DNA from: Pseudoduganella rivuli
GTDB lineage: Bacteria > Pseudomonadota > Gammaproteobacteria > Burkholderiales > Burkholderiaceae_D
Length of the DNA stretch: 64,000 nucleotides
Assembly (NCBI RefSeq): GCF_009674485.1
Contig: NZ_WKJJ01000023.1
Location: 1-64,000 of the forward strand
Reading direction: 5' to 3'
The notes under the pieces were generated by a model. It was not told the DNA's origin. It worked only from the letters and a program-made list of their open reading frames with translations, and did not search any database. This document shows, piece by piece, positions 51,389 through 60,080 of the stretch. The position numbers were made by a program, and so were the translations under genes. Each line of letters begins with the position of its first letter. Position 1 is the stretch's first letter.

Positions 51389-52747
51389 CTAATATTTGTG
51401 GGCGAAGATGCGTCCCAGACCAGTGTAGCCCAACAGCCGCATCAGCGCCGCCACCAGGTGGTTGACTTCGCGAAACTCCACGCGCCGGCGTTCCCGCTGT
51501 TGTCCCGCTTCCGGCGGTTCGCGTTGGGCCAGGCTTTGCAGGTGCGACAGCAACTGGCCGGCGGCAGCAAAGTCCATGCGCGCCAGGTGCGTGCAATCGA
51601 ACACCAGCGCGTCGTACTGTTCCGCATAGGCGGTGACGGCGGCCAGCAGCGGCGCCACATTGCCCTCGATGACAGGCGGCAGCATGAAACGGTCGGACGC
51701 GGCGGACAGGAGTTGCCGCGCCGCCGTCTCCACCTTGTACGGGGCGGTGAAGGAGGGCGGCGATACTTCGAAGGTCACGCAGTAATCCATGCTGGTTTCT
51801 TCGAATTCTTTTTCGCGGTTCAGCAATTGCAGCAATTCCAGCAACAGCAGCCAGGTGGCGGCGCCATCTTCCTTGCGGCCCACGCAGGTGCACGAGCGCA
51901 GCAATTTCACCAGTTCGTCCGCCGCCACCACGATCAGTTCGCGTCTGGCCGCCACCAGCGCCTGCAAGTGTTCCAGCAGCACGGCGCAACCCGCATCGTC
52001 GCAGGCCGCGATGCGGCTGAAATCCAGGCGCAATACCGGCGCGTCGCCGGCCTGGCTGCGCCACTGGGCCAGCGCAGGCTCGCTGCGCGCATCGAGCGTC
52101 GCGCTGAAAATATGGGTGGGCGTCACGCCACTGTAGGCGGGTTCCACGTGCGCGGCGGCCGGCAGCATGTCGCGCCATGGCGGCGGCGACGTTTCAAACA
52201 AGCTGGCGTAATCGATCGACAGGTTGTCGAACGCATCCTGCTGCCCCGTGGCCTGGTACAGGTCGAACAGCAGCCACCAGGCCGTGCGGTCTTGCTGCGC
52301 GCCTTCGCCGGCGGCCTCGGCAATGGCGCCTGCCAGCACATGGCCGGCTACGTCGGCCTGGCCATTGGCGTACAGGATCGCGCTTTCATCGATGGCTGGC
52401 GCGCTGGCGGCGGCGGGCGCCGGGACCGGCATTTCATCGTCGGCCAGCAGCAAGGTGGTGGGAGCGTCCAGCAGCGGCAGCGTGGCGGGATTGTCGGTAT
52501 CCGTGTCGGGCAGGCGGGGGCGGGGTGGCGGCGCCCAGGCGGGTTCGGCATCGTTGAAGATATCCGCTTCCATGGCCGCTTCGATGGCGTCGATCTTCAG
52601 CGCCGTGGCGCGGGCCAGGTCGCGCTGCAGCTTGGCATGGGCTTGCTGGCGCTGCATTTCACTGTCGGCAGCCAGCCGTGCGGCAGCGTCATCGCTGTCG
52701 GCAGTGGCGGCATCCTTGCCTTTTTTGAATAGTGAAAACAGTCCCAC
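51389..52747 (-). CDS. Protein with two duplicated STAS-containing modules
   Basis: A 452-residue soluble protein. After a basic N-terminus (FSLFKKGKDAATADSDDAA) and a disordered acidic/Pro-rich stretch, two modules repeat: the first with WWLLFDLYQATGQQDAFDNL and DYASLFETSPP, then a STAS-like unit (LRLDFSRIAACDDAGCAVLL); the second with TWLLLLELLQLLNREKEFEE and DYCVTFEVSPP, then STAS (DALVFDCTHLARMDFAAAGQ). STAS domains act in stress-signal switches and phospholipid-ABC accessory subunits. No kinase or Mla genes are adjacent. Its function is unknown. Confidence 0.8.
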   Translation of the reverse strand: MGLFSLFKKGKDAATADSDDAAARLAADSEMQRQQAHAKLQRDLARATALKIDAIEAAMEADIFNDAEPAWAPPPRPRLPDTDTDNPATLPLLDAPTTLLLADDEMPVPAPAAASAPAIDESAILYANGQADVAGHVLAGAIAEAAGEGAQQDRTAWWLLFDLYQATGQQDAFDNLSIDYASLFETSPPPWRDMLPAAAHVEPAYSGVTPTHIFSATLDARSEPALAQWRSQAGDAPVLRLDFSRIAACDDAGCAVLLEHLQALVAARRELIVVAADELVKLLRSCTCVGRKEDGAATWLLLLELLQLLNREKEFEETSMDYCVTFEVSPPSFTAPYKVETAARQLLSAASDRFMLPPVIEGNVAPLLAAVTAYAEQYDALVFDCTHLARMDFAAAGQLLSHLQSLAQREPPEAGQQRERRRVEFREVNHLVAALMRLLGYTGLGRIFAHKY

Positions 52748-52820
52748 TTTGCCCCTCGCTTAGTGTCTGCTAGTGTAGCCCAGGAGCAAGCTTATTCTGT
52801 GTCTTGCCGTACGCAGAAAC

Positions 52821-52853
52821 AAAAAAAGCACGCGGTCCGCATGCTTTTTTTTG
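52821..52853 (-). terminator. Bidirectional intrinsic terminator
   Basis: AAAAAAAGCACGCGG pairs with the CCGCATGCTTTTTTTT arm, with one mismatch, and a T-run exists on both strands. It ends the leftward dksA transcript. Confidence 0.85.
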
Positions 52854-52908
52854 GTGAGTAGGTCCCAGTCCGGCGCGAGGCCGGGGAACGGTGACGCTGT
52901 GGCGGCGG

Positions 52909-53358
52909 TCAGTCGCCGTACAGCTTTTGCTTCAGTTCGCGGCGCTGCTGTGCTTCCAGCGACAGGGTAGCGGTCGGGCGTGCGATCAGGCGGGGAATGC
53001 CGATAGGCTCGCCCGTTTCTTCGCAATAGCCATACTCGTTATTGTCGATGGCCACGATGGACTGTTGCACTTTCTTCAGCAGTTTGCGTTCGCGGTCGCG
53101 CGTACGCAATTCCAGTGCATGTTCTTCCTCGATGGTCGCACGGTCAGCCGGATCGGGCACCAGCACGGTTTCGCGCAAGTGTTCGGTCGTTTCGCCGGCA
53201 TTCTTCAGCAACTCTTTCTCCAATGCCTGCAACTTGGCCTTGAAGAACGCCATTTGCGCCGGGTTCATGTAGTCGGCGTCGCTCATCTTCAGAATTTCTT
53301 CTTCGGTGAGGATACGTTCTTCGCTGGCGGCAGGGGTTTTATTAGTTTTAGTCATCAC
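52909..53358 (-). CDS. dksA: RNA polymerase-binding transcription factor DksA, zinc-site-deficient type
   Basis: A 149-residue factor that inserts a coiled coil (about 40-110) into the RNA polymerase secondary channel and acts with ppGpp. DADYMNPAQMAFFKAKLQAL and the tip DPADRATIEEE are canonical. The C-terminal finger reads YGYCEETGEPIGIPRLIARP then TATLSLEAQQRRE: only one of four zinc cysteines remains. This form is usual in several betaproteobacteria, so it is likely functional without zinc. It lies next to a CobW GTPase, 110 bases away. Confidence 0.95.
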   Translation of the reverse strand: MMTKTNKTPAASEERILTEEEILKMSDADYMNPAQMAFFKAKLQALEKELLKNAGETTEHLRETVLVPDPADRATIEEEHALELRTRDRERKLLKKVQQSIVAIDNNEYGYCEETGEPIGIPRLIARPTATLSLEAQQRRELKQKLYGD

Positions 53359-53467
53359 TTCGCTTACCTTCGATACGACAAGTTTTCAAATTTCAGTTGA
53401 TGCGGCCTTGCCAACAACTGTACCGGCACGTTAATTGCTAACCGGCACCCCACAAAACCCGGTTAGT

Positions 53468-54529
53468 TTATACCAAACATTGTTCCAAACCGCGAACAAA
53501 TACGTCTTTTGGTAGATTTTTGCCAATAAACACCATTTTGCTGCCACGAGTGTCGTTTGGACCCCATTTTGCGCCCAGGTCGCTGCCCATAATCTGGTGC
53601 ACGCCCTGGAAAACTACCTTCCGATCAGCCCCTTCCATGAACAATACGCCTTTGTAGCGCAACATGCGAGGACCGTACACGTTGATCAGGCCGCCCAGGA
53701 ATTCGTCCAGTTTGGCGCTATCGAACGGACGGTCGCTCTTGAATACAAATGCCGCTATCTCGTCAGTATGGTGCGAATGGTGATGGTCGTGCGCATGATT
53801 GCAATGTTCGCCATGTTCGTGGTCGTGATCGCAGTGCCCATGATCGTGGTCATGGTCGTGCTCATGTTCTTCCGCGGCGAGGAAATCCGGGTCGATTTCC
53901 AGCTTTTCATTGAGGTTGAAGCCTTTCAAATCCAGCACTTCCCGGATATCGACCTTGCCGAAGTCGGATTTGGTGATCGGCGCGCGGGGATTGATGCGCT
54001 TGATGCGGGCCGTCAGCGCTTCCAGTTCGTCTGGCTGCACCAGGTCGGTCTTGGACAGCAGCAGCTTGTCGGCAAAGCCCACCTGGCGCTGCGCTTCCTC
54101 ATTGTCGTCCAGTTGCTGCATGGCGTGGCGCGCGTCGACCACGGTGACGACGGCGTCCAGCATATAGGCGGCGCCGACTTTTTCATCGACAAAGAAAGTC
54201 TGGGCGACGGGGCCTGGATTGGCCAGGCCCGTGGTTTCAATCACCACGCGGTCGAAGGCGATTTCACCGGCTTCCCGCTTCGATGCCAGGCTGTCCAGGG
54301 CGACGATCAGGTCGCCGCGCACGGTGCAGCAGATGCAGCCATTGTTCATTTCAACGATCTGCTCTTTGCTGTCCTGGACGAGGATTTCGTTGTCGATGTT
54401 TTCCTGGCCGAATTCGTTTTCGATGACGGCAATCTTCATGCCGTGGTTTTCCTGCAGGATGCGGTTCAACAGCGTGGTTTTGCCCGCGCCGAGGAAGCCA
54501 GTGAGGATGGTGGTCGGGATCAGGTTCAT
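53468..54529 (-). CDS. CobW/YjiA-family metallochaperone GTPase with His-rich loop
   Basis: A 353-residue G3E GTPase. Walker A GFLGAGKTTLLNRIL, metal motif GCICCTVRGDL (CxCC), Walker B ETTGLANPGP, SKTD base-recognition motif. Between the GTPase and the C-terminal CobW_C domain lies a His/Asp cluster (about 223-252, EHEHDHDHDHGHCDHDHEH then CNHAHDHHHSHH). It binds zinc or cobalt and may deliver zinc to client enzymes. Location beside dksA suggests a zinc-limitation setting, although this DksA has lost its zinc site. Confidence 0.93.
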   Translation of the reverse strand: MNLIPTTILTGFLGAGKTTLLNRILQENHGMKIAVIENEFGQENIDNEILVQDSKEQIVEMNNGCICCTVRGDLIVALDSLASKREAGEIAFDRVVIETTGLANPGPVAQTFFVDEKVGAAYMLDAVVTVVDARHAMQQLDDNEEAQRQVGFADKLLLSKTDLVQPDELEALTARIKRINPRAPITKSDFGKVDIREVLDLKGFNLNEKLEIDPDFLAAEEHEHDHDHDHGHCDHDHEHGEHCNHAHDHHHSHHTDEIAAFVFKSDRPFDSAKLDEFLGGLINVYGPRMLRYKGVLFMEGADRKVVFQGVHQIMGSDLGAKWGPNDTRGSKMVFIGKNLPKDVFVRGLEQCLV

Positions 54530-54607
54530 GGTCGTCAGCGTGCCGGTAAGGGTTGGGGCCCGCCAGGCGGGCCCGGGAATCGGGGGATTATGCCGGAATT
54601 TCGAAAA

Positions 54608-55540
54608 CTATTTAAGTTTGGCACGCGGATGGGCCGCATCGTATACCTTGGACAGGTGCTGGAAATCCAGCGCCGTATATACCTGGGTCGATGTGATGCT
54701 GGCGTGGCCCAGCATATCCTGCACGGCGCGCAAGTCGCCCGACGATTGCAGCACGTGGGACGCGAACGAGTGGCGCAGCATGTGCGGGTGCACATTGGCC
54801 GGGGTTCCTGCCTTCAGGCCGTGGGCTTTCAGGCGCAATTGCACCACGCGGGGAGAAATCCGCGTGCCGCGCGTGCTGACGAACAGGGCGTTCGAGCCGT
54901 CGGTGGGCGCGGGGCGCACCGCCAGCCAGGCGGCGATCGCGTCGAGCGCGGCGCGGCCCACCGGCACGCGGCGCTGCTTGTTGCCCTTGCCGGTGACGAT
55001 GACTTCGGCGTTGTCCGCTTCCAGCCAGCCCAGCGCTGCCCTGGAGGGCGCCGCGTCCAGGCCCGCCAGTTCCGACACGCGCAGCCCGCTGGAATACAGC
55101 AATTCAAACATGGCGCGGTTGCACAGTTCGGCGGGCTCATCGCCGGCCGCAGCCGTGCGGGCATGGCTGGCCACCAGGTGCACGGCGTCGTCCACCGACA
55201 ACGCCTTGGGCAACGGTTTGCCGCGCTTGGGGGCGCGCACGCCGTCGACCGGATTGGCGGCCAGCGGAATTTGTCCGCTCAGCCACGTGAAAAAGCCGCG
55301 CCAGCCGGACAGTTTGCGGGCGATCGAGCGGGGATCGAGGTCTTTGGAATGCAATTGCGCGGCATAGCGGCGCACGTCGGCATGCGTGAGCGCCGGCCAG
55401 GCCTTGTCGCCGGACAGGGCCAGCAATTCCGTCAGGTCGCGGCGGTACGCGTCGACCGTGTGCTGCGACAGCTGGCGTTGCGTGCGCAGGCAGTCCAGGT
55501 AAGCATCCAGCCACCCGTCCTTGCCGCGCACGCTGTCCAT
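54608..55540 (-). CDS. xerC: Tyrosine recombinase XerC
   Basis: A 310-residue chromosome-dimer-resolving recombinase. N-terminal SAM-like domain (LDCLRTQRQLSQHTVDAYRRDL), catalytic residues Arg in SSGLRVSELAGL, Lys in TGKGNKQRRVP, HMLRHSFASH, His in LGHASI, Tyr in TQVYTALDFQ. It acts with XerD at dif. An in-frame GTG one codon earlier (55543) is possible. It follows the DUF484 gene on the same strand with a 4-base gap, as in other proteobacteria. Confidence 0.95.
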   Translation of the reverse strand: MDSVRGKDGWLDAYLDCLRTQRQLSQHTVDAYRRDLTELLALSGDKAWPALTHADVRRYAAQLHSKDLDPRSIARKLSGWRGFFTWLSGQIPLAANPVDGVRAPKRGKPLPKALSVDDAVHLVASHARTAAAGDEPAELCNRAMFELLYSSGLRVSELAGLDAAPSRAALGWLEADNAEVIVTGKGNKQRRVPVGRAALDAIAAWLAVRPAPTDGSNALFVSTRGTRISPRVVQLRLKAHGLKAGTPANVHPHMLRHSFASHVLQSSGDLRAVQDMLGHASITSTQVYTALDFQHLSKVYDAAHPRAKLK

Positions 55541-55544
55541 CACA

Positions 55545-56216
55545 TCAGGCCAGCAGCGGTTGCAGCGCCGTGCCGGCGGTTTCGCCGATGTGCACGAGGA
55601 AGTCGGTGGCCATCAGCGACGTGAAGCGTTCGGAATCCGGCGAACCGAGGATCAGCAGGCCGAACGTGCCGGTCTTGGTCCCCGGCTTGCGCAGCGGGAT
55701 GATGACGGTCGACTGGATTGCCGCCGCATCGTCGAGCCAGCGCACGGCTTCGAAATCGTTATTGCTGCCGCAGTACGGCGCTTGCAGGCTGTTGGCAAAG
55801 ATGCGGGCATCGTCGGACACGCCGCTGGTAAACCAGCTGTCGCCAAACGCGGCAGCGACATTCCACAGACGCAACGTGACTTGCGGCACGTGGAAATTCG
55901 ATTTCAGGCTGTCGACCAGCACGCGCGGCATGTCGGCGTCGTCGCGCACTTGCAGCAGCGCCTGGGTCCAGCCATGGAAACGGTTGGCAATGGCGGCATT
56001 TTCATTGGCATGGCGCACCAGTTCGGCCATGCGCAATTCCAGCGCCTTGTATTTGTCGCGCATGACTTCCATCTGGCGCTCTTGCAGCGAGACGGCGCGG
56101 CCAGTCAGCGGGCTGGACAGTTTAAATTCACCCAGCAAACTGGCGTGTTCTTCAAAGAAGTGCGGATGGTCGGTCAGGTACTGAGCAACAGCGGCGGAAT
56201 CCAGGGTGGTGATCAT
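55545..56216 (-). CDS. DUF484 family protein
   Basis: A 223-residue protein with an N-terminal coiled coil (SLQERQMEVMRDKYKALELRMAELVRHANEN) and a GAF-like domain (about 90-220, with FTSLMATDFLVHIGETAGTAL). The family is encoded between dapF and xerC in many proteobacteria, function unknown. The ATG at 56216 is the family start; the IS lies only 62 bases upstream, so its native promoter and upstream partner are separated. Transcription may now start inside the gap or from the IS edge. Confidence 0.88.
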   Translation of the reverse strand: MITTLDSAAVAQYLTDHPHFFEEHASLLGEFKLSSPLTGRAVSLQERQMEVMRDKYKALELRMAELVRHANENAAIANRFHGWTQALLQVRDDADMPRVLVDSLKSNFHVPQVTLRLWNVAAAFGDSWFTSGVSDDARIFANSLQAPYCGSNNDFEAVRWLDDAAAIQSTVIIPLRKPGTKTGTFGLLILGSPDSERFTSLMATDFLVHIGETAGTALQPLLA

Positions 56217-56278
56217 CTTTATTGATAGTCTGGGCAATAGCAACCCCCATTCTAACCGAGCCGGCAGGACAGACGGCA

Positions 56279-57344
56279 TACAAAAAGGCGCTGTCTGCAA
56301 ACTTCGTGGAACTCTGCTTTCCGCTCCCGGTCCAAGCAATATCATCCCGGGACTGGAGACAGATCATGGAAACGCAGGCATTCGCATCTCTGTTGGCGCA
56401 ACTGGCGTTACTGACTTCACGGCAATACGCCCAACTGCAGGTCCGGCTGGGGCAGGCCGACGCCAGGCAGCACGTGGGCAGGCTGCTGGACCAGGCGGCG
56501 CAGGAAAAACTGTGCTGTCCGCGCTGCGCCGGCACCGGCTGGTACCGGCACGGCCGCGAAAGCGGCCTGCAGCGCTACCGCTGCCGCACGTGCGGCAAAA
56601 CCTTCAATACGCTGACCGGCACGCCGCTGGCCCGGCTCCACTATAAGGAACGGTGGCTGGCCTACCTCGACGGCATGCTGGCGTCGCATTCGCTGCGCCA
56701 TGCCGCCAGCCGCCTCGGCGTGCACCGCAATACCACGTTCCGCTGGCGCCACCGCTTCCTGGCGCTGCCGCGCACCGACCGCGCACCGCTGCTGCATGGC
56801 ATTGCCGAGGCCGACGAAATGTTCTTGCTGGAATCGCAGAAAGGATCGCGCCACCTGGACCGGCCGCCGCGCCGCCGGGGCGGGCACGCACGCCGGCGCG
56901 GCATTTCACATGAGCAGGTGTGCATCCTGGTGGCGCGCGACCGCAATGGCCGCACGCTCGACTTCGTCACCGGGCGCGGCGCGCTCACCCGCACCGCCTT
57001 GCACCAGTGCCTGCGGCCCGCGCTCGATCCCGACATCCTGCTGGTGACCGATGCCAACGCCGCCTACCGCGCCTTTGCCCGCGAGAGCGGGATCACCCAT
57101 GAAGCGGTCAACCTGCGCGCCGGTGCGCGCACGCGCGGCGCGCTGCATTTGCAAAACGTCAACGCCTACCACAGCCGTTTCCGCGCCTGGCTGCACCGTT
57201 TCCACGGCGTCGCCACGCGCTACCTGCCGAACTACCTGGGCTGGCGCTGCATCCTTGATGCACATCGCATCGATACGCCGGAATGTCTGCTTAAAGCGGC
57301 AATTGGACACTTTCCACGGTTTGCGGTGACATAGCCTACAAAAA
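56279..57344 (+). mobile_element. Complete IS1595-family insertion sequence with 8-bp target duplication
   Basis: The element spans 56287-57336 (1050 bp). Left tip GGCGCTGTCTGCAAAC at 56287, right tip (reverse complement) GGCTATGTCACCGCAAAC from 57336. These inverted repeats share GGC, TGTC, GCAAAC and CGTGG with small gaps. The eight bases TACAAAAA flank it on both sides (56279-56286 and 57337-57344), exactly the 8-bp duplication expected for IS1595 elements. The duplicated site was the T-run side of the porin terminator. Intact IR, TSD and transposase indicate a recent insertion. Confidence 0.88.
56366..57334 (+). CDS. IS1595-family transposase
   Basis: A 322-residue DDE/N transposase. Zinc-ribbon N-terminus CPRCAGTGWYRHGRESGLQR then YRCRTCGKTFN, a helix-turn-helix (RHAASRLGVHRNTTFRWRHR), and the catalytic core with EADEMFLLESQKG (first acidic), TDANAAYRAFARE (second) and LHLQNVNAYHSRFRAWL (the Asn/His third position typical of this family). 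It starts at METQAF, 1.05 kb element. Full length and without stops, so probably active. Confidence 0.9.
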   Translation: METQAFASLLAQLALLTSRQYAQLQVRLGQADARQHVGRLLDQAAQEKLCCPRCAGTGWYRHGRESGLQRYRCRTCGKTFNTLTGTPLARLHYKERWLAYLDGMLASHSLRHAASRLGVHRNTTFRWRHRFLALPRTDRAPLLHGIAEADEMFLLESQKGSRHLDRPPRRRGGHARRRGISHEQVCILVARDRNGRTLDFVTGRGALTRTALHQCLRPALDPDILLVTDANAAYRAFARESGITHEAVNLRAGARTRGALHLQNVNAYHSRFRAWLHRFHGVATRYLPNYLGWRCILDAHRIDTPECLLKAAIGHFPRFAVT

Positions 57345-57385
57345 AGGCGCTCCGGCATTTTTGAAGCCGGGGCGCCTGTGAGGCA
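57345..57385 (-). terminator. Porin gene terminator
   Basis: On the minus strand, AGGCGCCCCGGC pairs with GCCGGAGCGCCT (one mismatch) and is followed by six T and GTA. The IS1595 insertion lies exactly at its T-run, which was partly duplicated by the 8-bp target duplication, so the terminator remains usable. Confidence 0.75.
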
Positions 57386-57453
57386 GCGCGCCGCGGGTGG
57401 CGGCGCGCCGTCGGGAAGTGAGCGGGAGGGGACCGCTCAAGACACAGAACTGA

Positions 57454-58749
57454 TCAGAAGCGGTGACGCATGCCGATCTGCACGCCCTTGCTGGACATGC
57501 CCGGCTTGGCCGTGAAGCCGCCCGATGCGCTGGCCGCGCCAATCGCATACTGGCCGTCGTTTTCATTCTTGATGTAGGCGCCGATCAGGTACACGTCGGT
57601 CCGCTTGGACAGGTTGTAGTCGTAGCCCAGGCCATACTGGGTGGCGTCGCTGGCGTCGGCGCGCTTGTCATCCTGGCGCACGATGGACGCCATCACGCGG
57701 CCCTGGCCCATCCTGTAGTGGAAGCCGGCCTGGTAGCTGATCGCATCGAGGTTGAAGTTGCGTTTCAGCGCGGCGGTGGTCTGGGCCGTCAGGATCGGGC
57801 CCAGCGTGGTGCCGAATGCGGCAAAGGTCGGCGCCAGCGTATCCATGGCGAAGCGGATGATGACGGAGTTCGGGTTTTCCTGCTTGTGGGCGCCGGCGAA
57901 CACTTTCCATGGGCCGGTGCTGTACGAACCCGCCAGCGTGGTGGTCACCAGGCCTTTGGCGCCAACCTGGTCGGTGCCGTAGTTGTAGCCCAGGCCGACA
58001 TCCCAGCCGTTGGCCACGTAGCGGGCGTTGGCGCCCCACGTGCGCTTGTCCATGCCGACGTAGCCGGATTTTTCAAAGCCGTACATCAGCGCAGCCTTGA
58101 AGCCGGACGGCGTTTCAATGCGGTACTGGACCGATTTGTCGGAACGGATCGACACGCCGGCCGTCAGCAGGCCGCCGGTGCCGCCCACGATGCCGCCCCA
58201 ACCCGCTGCCGTGCCGGACTCGAACACGTCGCCGGCCGCCAGCACTTCATAGCCTGGCGTGTACATGCGGCCCAGCAAGATGGCGCCGGCCGGGGTTACC
58301 AGGCCGACCATCGACGTACGGTCGAACAGCGCATTGTTGATATTGACGTTCACTGCCGGATTCAGCGCGGCTTGTACGCCGGCCAGCAGTTTGGCTGCGG
58401 TTGCGGCGCCGCCGGCGGCTGCCGGCAGCGTGTAGTTCAAGCCTTCCGTCAGCGCCATGGTCTGGTTGCTGGACAAGTTACCCGTCTGTTGCTTGCCGTT
58501 GTCCAGTTCGACGCGGGCTTCCAGGTTGAAGATGGCCTTGAAGCCGCCGCCCATGTCTTCCGTGCCGCGGAAACCGAGGCGGGAACCGTCGGCGATACCG
58601 CTGACCAGCTTGGTCTTGGAGTCGCCACCGCCGTTATTGACGTACATGATGCCGGCGTCGGCGATACCGTAAATGGTCACGGACGATTGCGCCATGGCAG
58701 GCGCGGCGAATACGGCTGCAATACCAGCTGCAAGTAACTTGGCCTTCAT
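57454..58749 (-). CDS. Gram-negative porin (Neisseria/Burkholderia type), first copy
   Basis: A 431-residue trimeric-type porin precursor. Signal LLAAGIAAVFAAPAMAQ, mature start QSSVTIYGIADAGIMYVN, many alternating strands and the final Phe in GVQIGMRHRF, needed for outer-membrane assembly. ELGFRGTED-type segment (SRLGFRGTEDMGGGFKAIFN) is the family signature. The loop area near residues 125-165 has an unusually Ala-rich stretch (PAAAGGAATAAKLLAGVQAA), unlike its neighbour. Start at MKAKLLAAG; the longer frame has no signal. It diffuses small solutes. Confidence 0.93.
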   Translation of the reverse strand: MKAKLLAAGIAAVFAAPAMAQSSVTIYGIADAGIMYVNNGGGDSKTKLVSGIADGSRLGFRGTEDMGGGFKAIFNLEARVELDNGKQQTGNLSSNQTMALTEGLNYTLPAAAGGAATAAKLLAGVQAALNPAVNVNINNALFDRTSMVGLVTPAGAILLGRMYTPGYEVLAAGDVFESGTAAGWGGIVGGTGGLLTAGVSIRSDKSVQYRIETPSGFKAALMYGFEKSGYVGMDKRTWGANARYVANGWDVGLGYNYGTDQVGAKGLVTTTLAGSYSTGPWKVFAGAHKQENPNSVIIRFAMDTLAPTFAAFGTTLGPILTAQTTAALKRNFNLDAISYQAGFHYRMGQGRVMASIVRQDDKRADASDATQYGLGYDYNLSKRTDVYLIGAYIKNENDGQYAIGAASASGGFTAKPGMSSKGVQIGMRHRF

Positions 58750-58967
58750 TAGTGTCTCCGGTGAGATTGCTTTTGTAGTTGAGTTGAAATAGTACGTGCG
58801 TACTATTCTTGATCGCAAGGATGACAGTTATCCGCCGCGTTGTACAGGGAGCCACGTGGCTCGAACGGTCATGGTTGCAAAAATGACACAGTGCGGCAAA
58901 GGAAGTGCAAAAAAAAGCCCCGGAACCAGTCCGAGGCTTGCAGGCAACTAGTGGCAGTCTTACACCA

Positions 58968-60080
58968 TCAGAAGTTGTGGTGAATACCCATCGAATAATG
59001 GTTTTGCGTGATTTCGGTGGTGGCAGTCGCCGTGGTTGGCAGCTTCTTGTTCGACAGGTCCAGGTACACATAGGTACGTGGCGACAGGCTGTATTCATAG
59101 CCGATCGAGGCCTGCTTGGTCTTGGCCACCATGTCCGGGTTTTTCTGGCCATAACCCAGCAACAGCTTGCCCGGGCCCATCGTGTAGTTCAGGCCCACCA
59201 CCCACGAATCCATTTCGTGGTTAGGCTTGCCGGCCGCGATGAAGTTGTCCAGGTCTTGCTTGTTGTAGGTTGCCATCAGTTTCAGCGCCGGCATCGGGCG
59301 GACATAGCCGGCAATCTGCCACAGCTTGGCTTCGGTCGCGTTGCGCTCGTTGGCCAGCAGGATGGAATAGCGCGGTGCGGAACCTGGTTCCGTGTAGGTG
59401 GCGCTGACCGAATACGGATAGGCCGAACCCATCGCGCCAGCCGCGTATTGCGGCGCCGCTGCCGTGCCACGGCCGACGATGGCCGCGCCCGGGCCGCCAT
59501 TGTTTTCCTTGGTGCCCCACGTGAAGTTCAGCTGGAAGCCGTTGTAGACAGGCGAGTTGTAGAACACGCCGTTGGCAAAGCGGTTGCCCGAATTGCCCGC
59601 CAGGCCCAGCGGATCACTGCCGCTGCCGGCCAGCGACGTGCGGTAGCCGCCCACTTGCAGGTCGGTCTGGAAGCCTGCCACGTTCGGCAAGCCGTTAAAT
59701 GGCTCATAAGCCACGGTCGATTCCTGCAGCGCGGTCAGGCCACGGCCCAGGCGGATGGTACCGAAGTCGCCTTGCAGGCCGACGCGGCTCTGGCCCTGGA
59801 ACAGCGGACGGGTCACGCCTTCGATGGTACCGGTGTCAGGCTCGAAACGGATTTCCAACTGGAACAGCGCTTTCAGGCCGCTGCCCAGGTCTTCCTGGCC
59901 ACGGAAACCCAGTTTGTTGTTGTCGCGTTTGCCGATGGTGGTCGGGCTGGACACGCCAGGCGTGGTATTGGTTGTTTTGGCAAAGCCTGCATCCAGGGTG
60001 CCGTAAATCGTTACCGACGACTGAGCATGCGCGGCGGAAAATGCCCCCAACAATGCCAGGGCCACCAATGATTTTTTCAT
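58968..60080 (-). CDS. Gram-negative porin, second copy
   Basis: A 370-residue porin precursor with signal SLVALALLGAFSAAHAQ, mature start SSVTIYGTLDAGFAKTTN, signature NKLGFRGQEDLGSGLKALFQ and final Phe in HYSMGIHHNF. It is a paralogue of the porin 218 bases downstream but clearly diverged, so not a recent duplication. Both are on the minus strand. A weak hairpin GGGCT..AGCCCC-like region after the stop (58917-58940) may end it. Confidence 0.93.
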   Translation of the reverse strand: MKKSLVALALLGAFSAAHAQSSVTIYGTLDAGFAKTTNTTPGVSSPTTIGKRDNNKLGFRGQEDLGSGLKALFQLEIRFEPDTGTIEGVTRPLFQGQSRVGLQGDFGTIRLGRGLTALQESTVAYEPFNGLPNVAGFQTDLQVGGYRTSLAGSGSDPLGLAGNSGNRFANGVFYNSPVYNGFQLNFTWGTKENNGGPGAAIVGRGTAAAPQYAAGAMGSAYPYSVSATYTEPGSAPRYSILLANERNATEAKLWQIAGYVRPMPALKLMATYNKQDLDNFIAAGKPNHEMDSWVVGLNYTMGPGKLLLGYGQKNPDMVAKTKQASIGYEYSLSPRTYVYLDLSNKKLPTTATATTEITQNHYSMGIHHNF

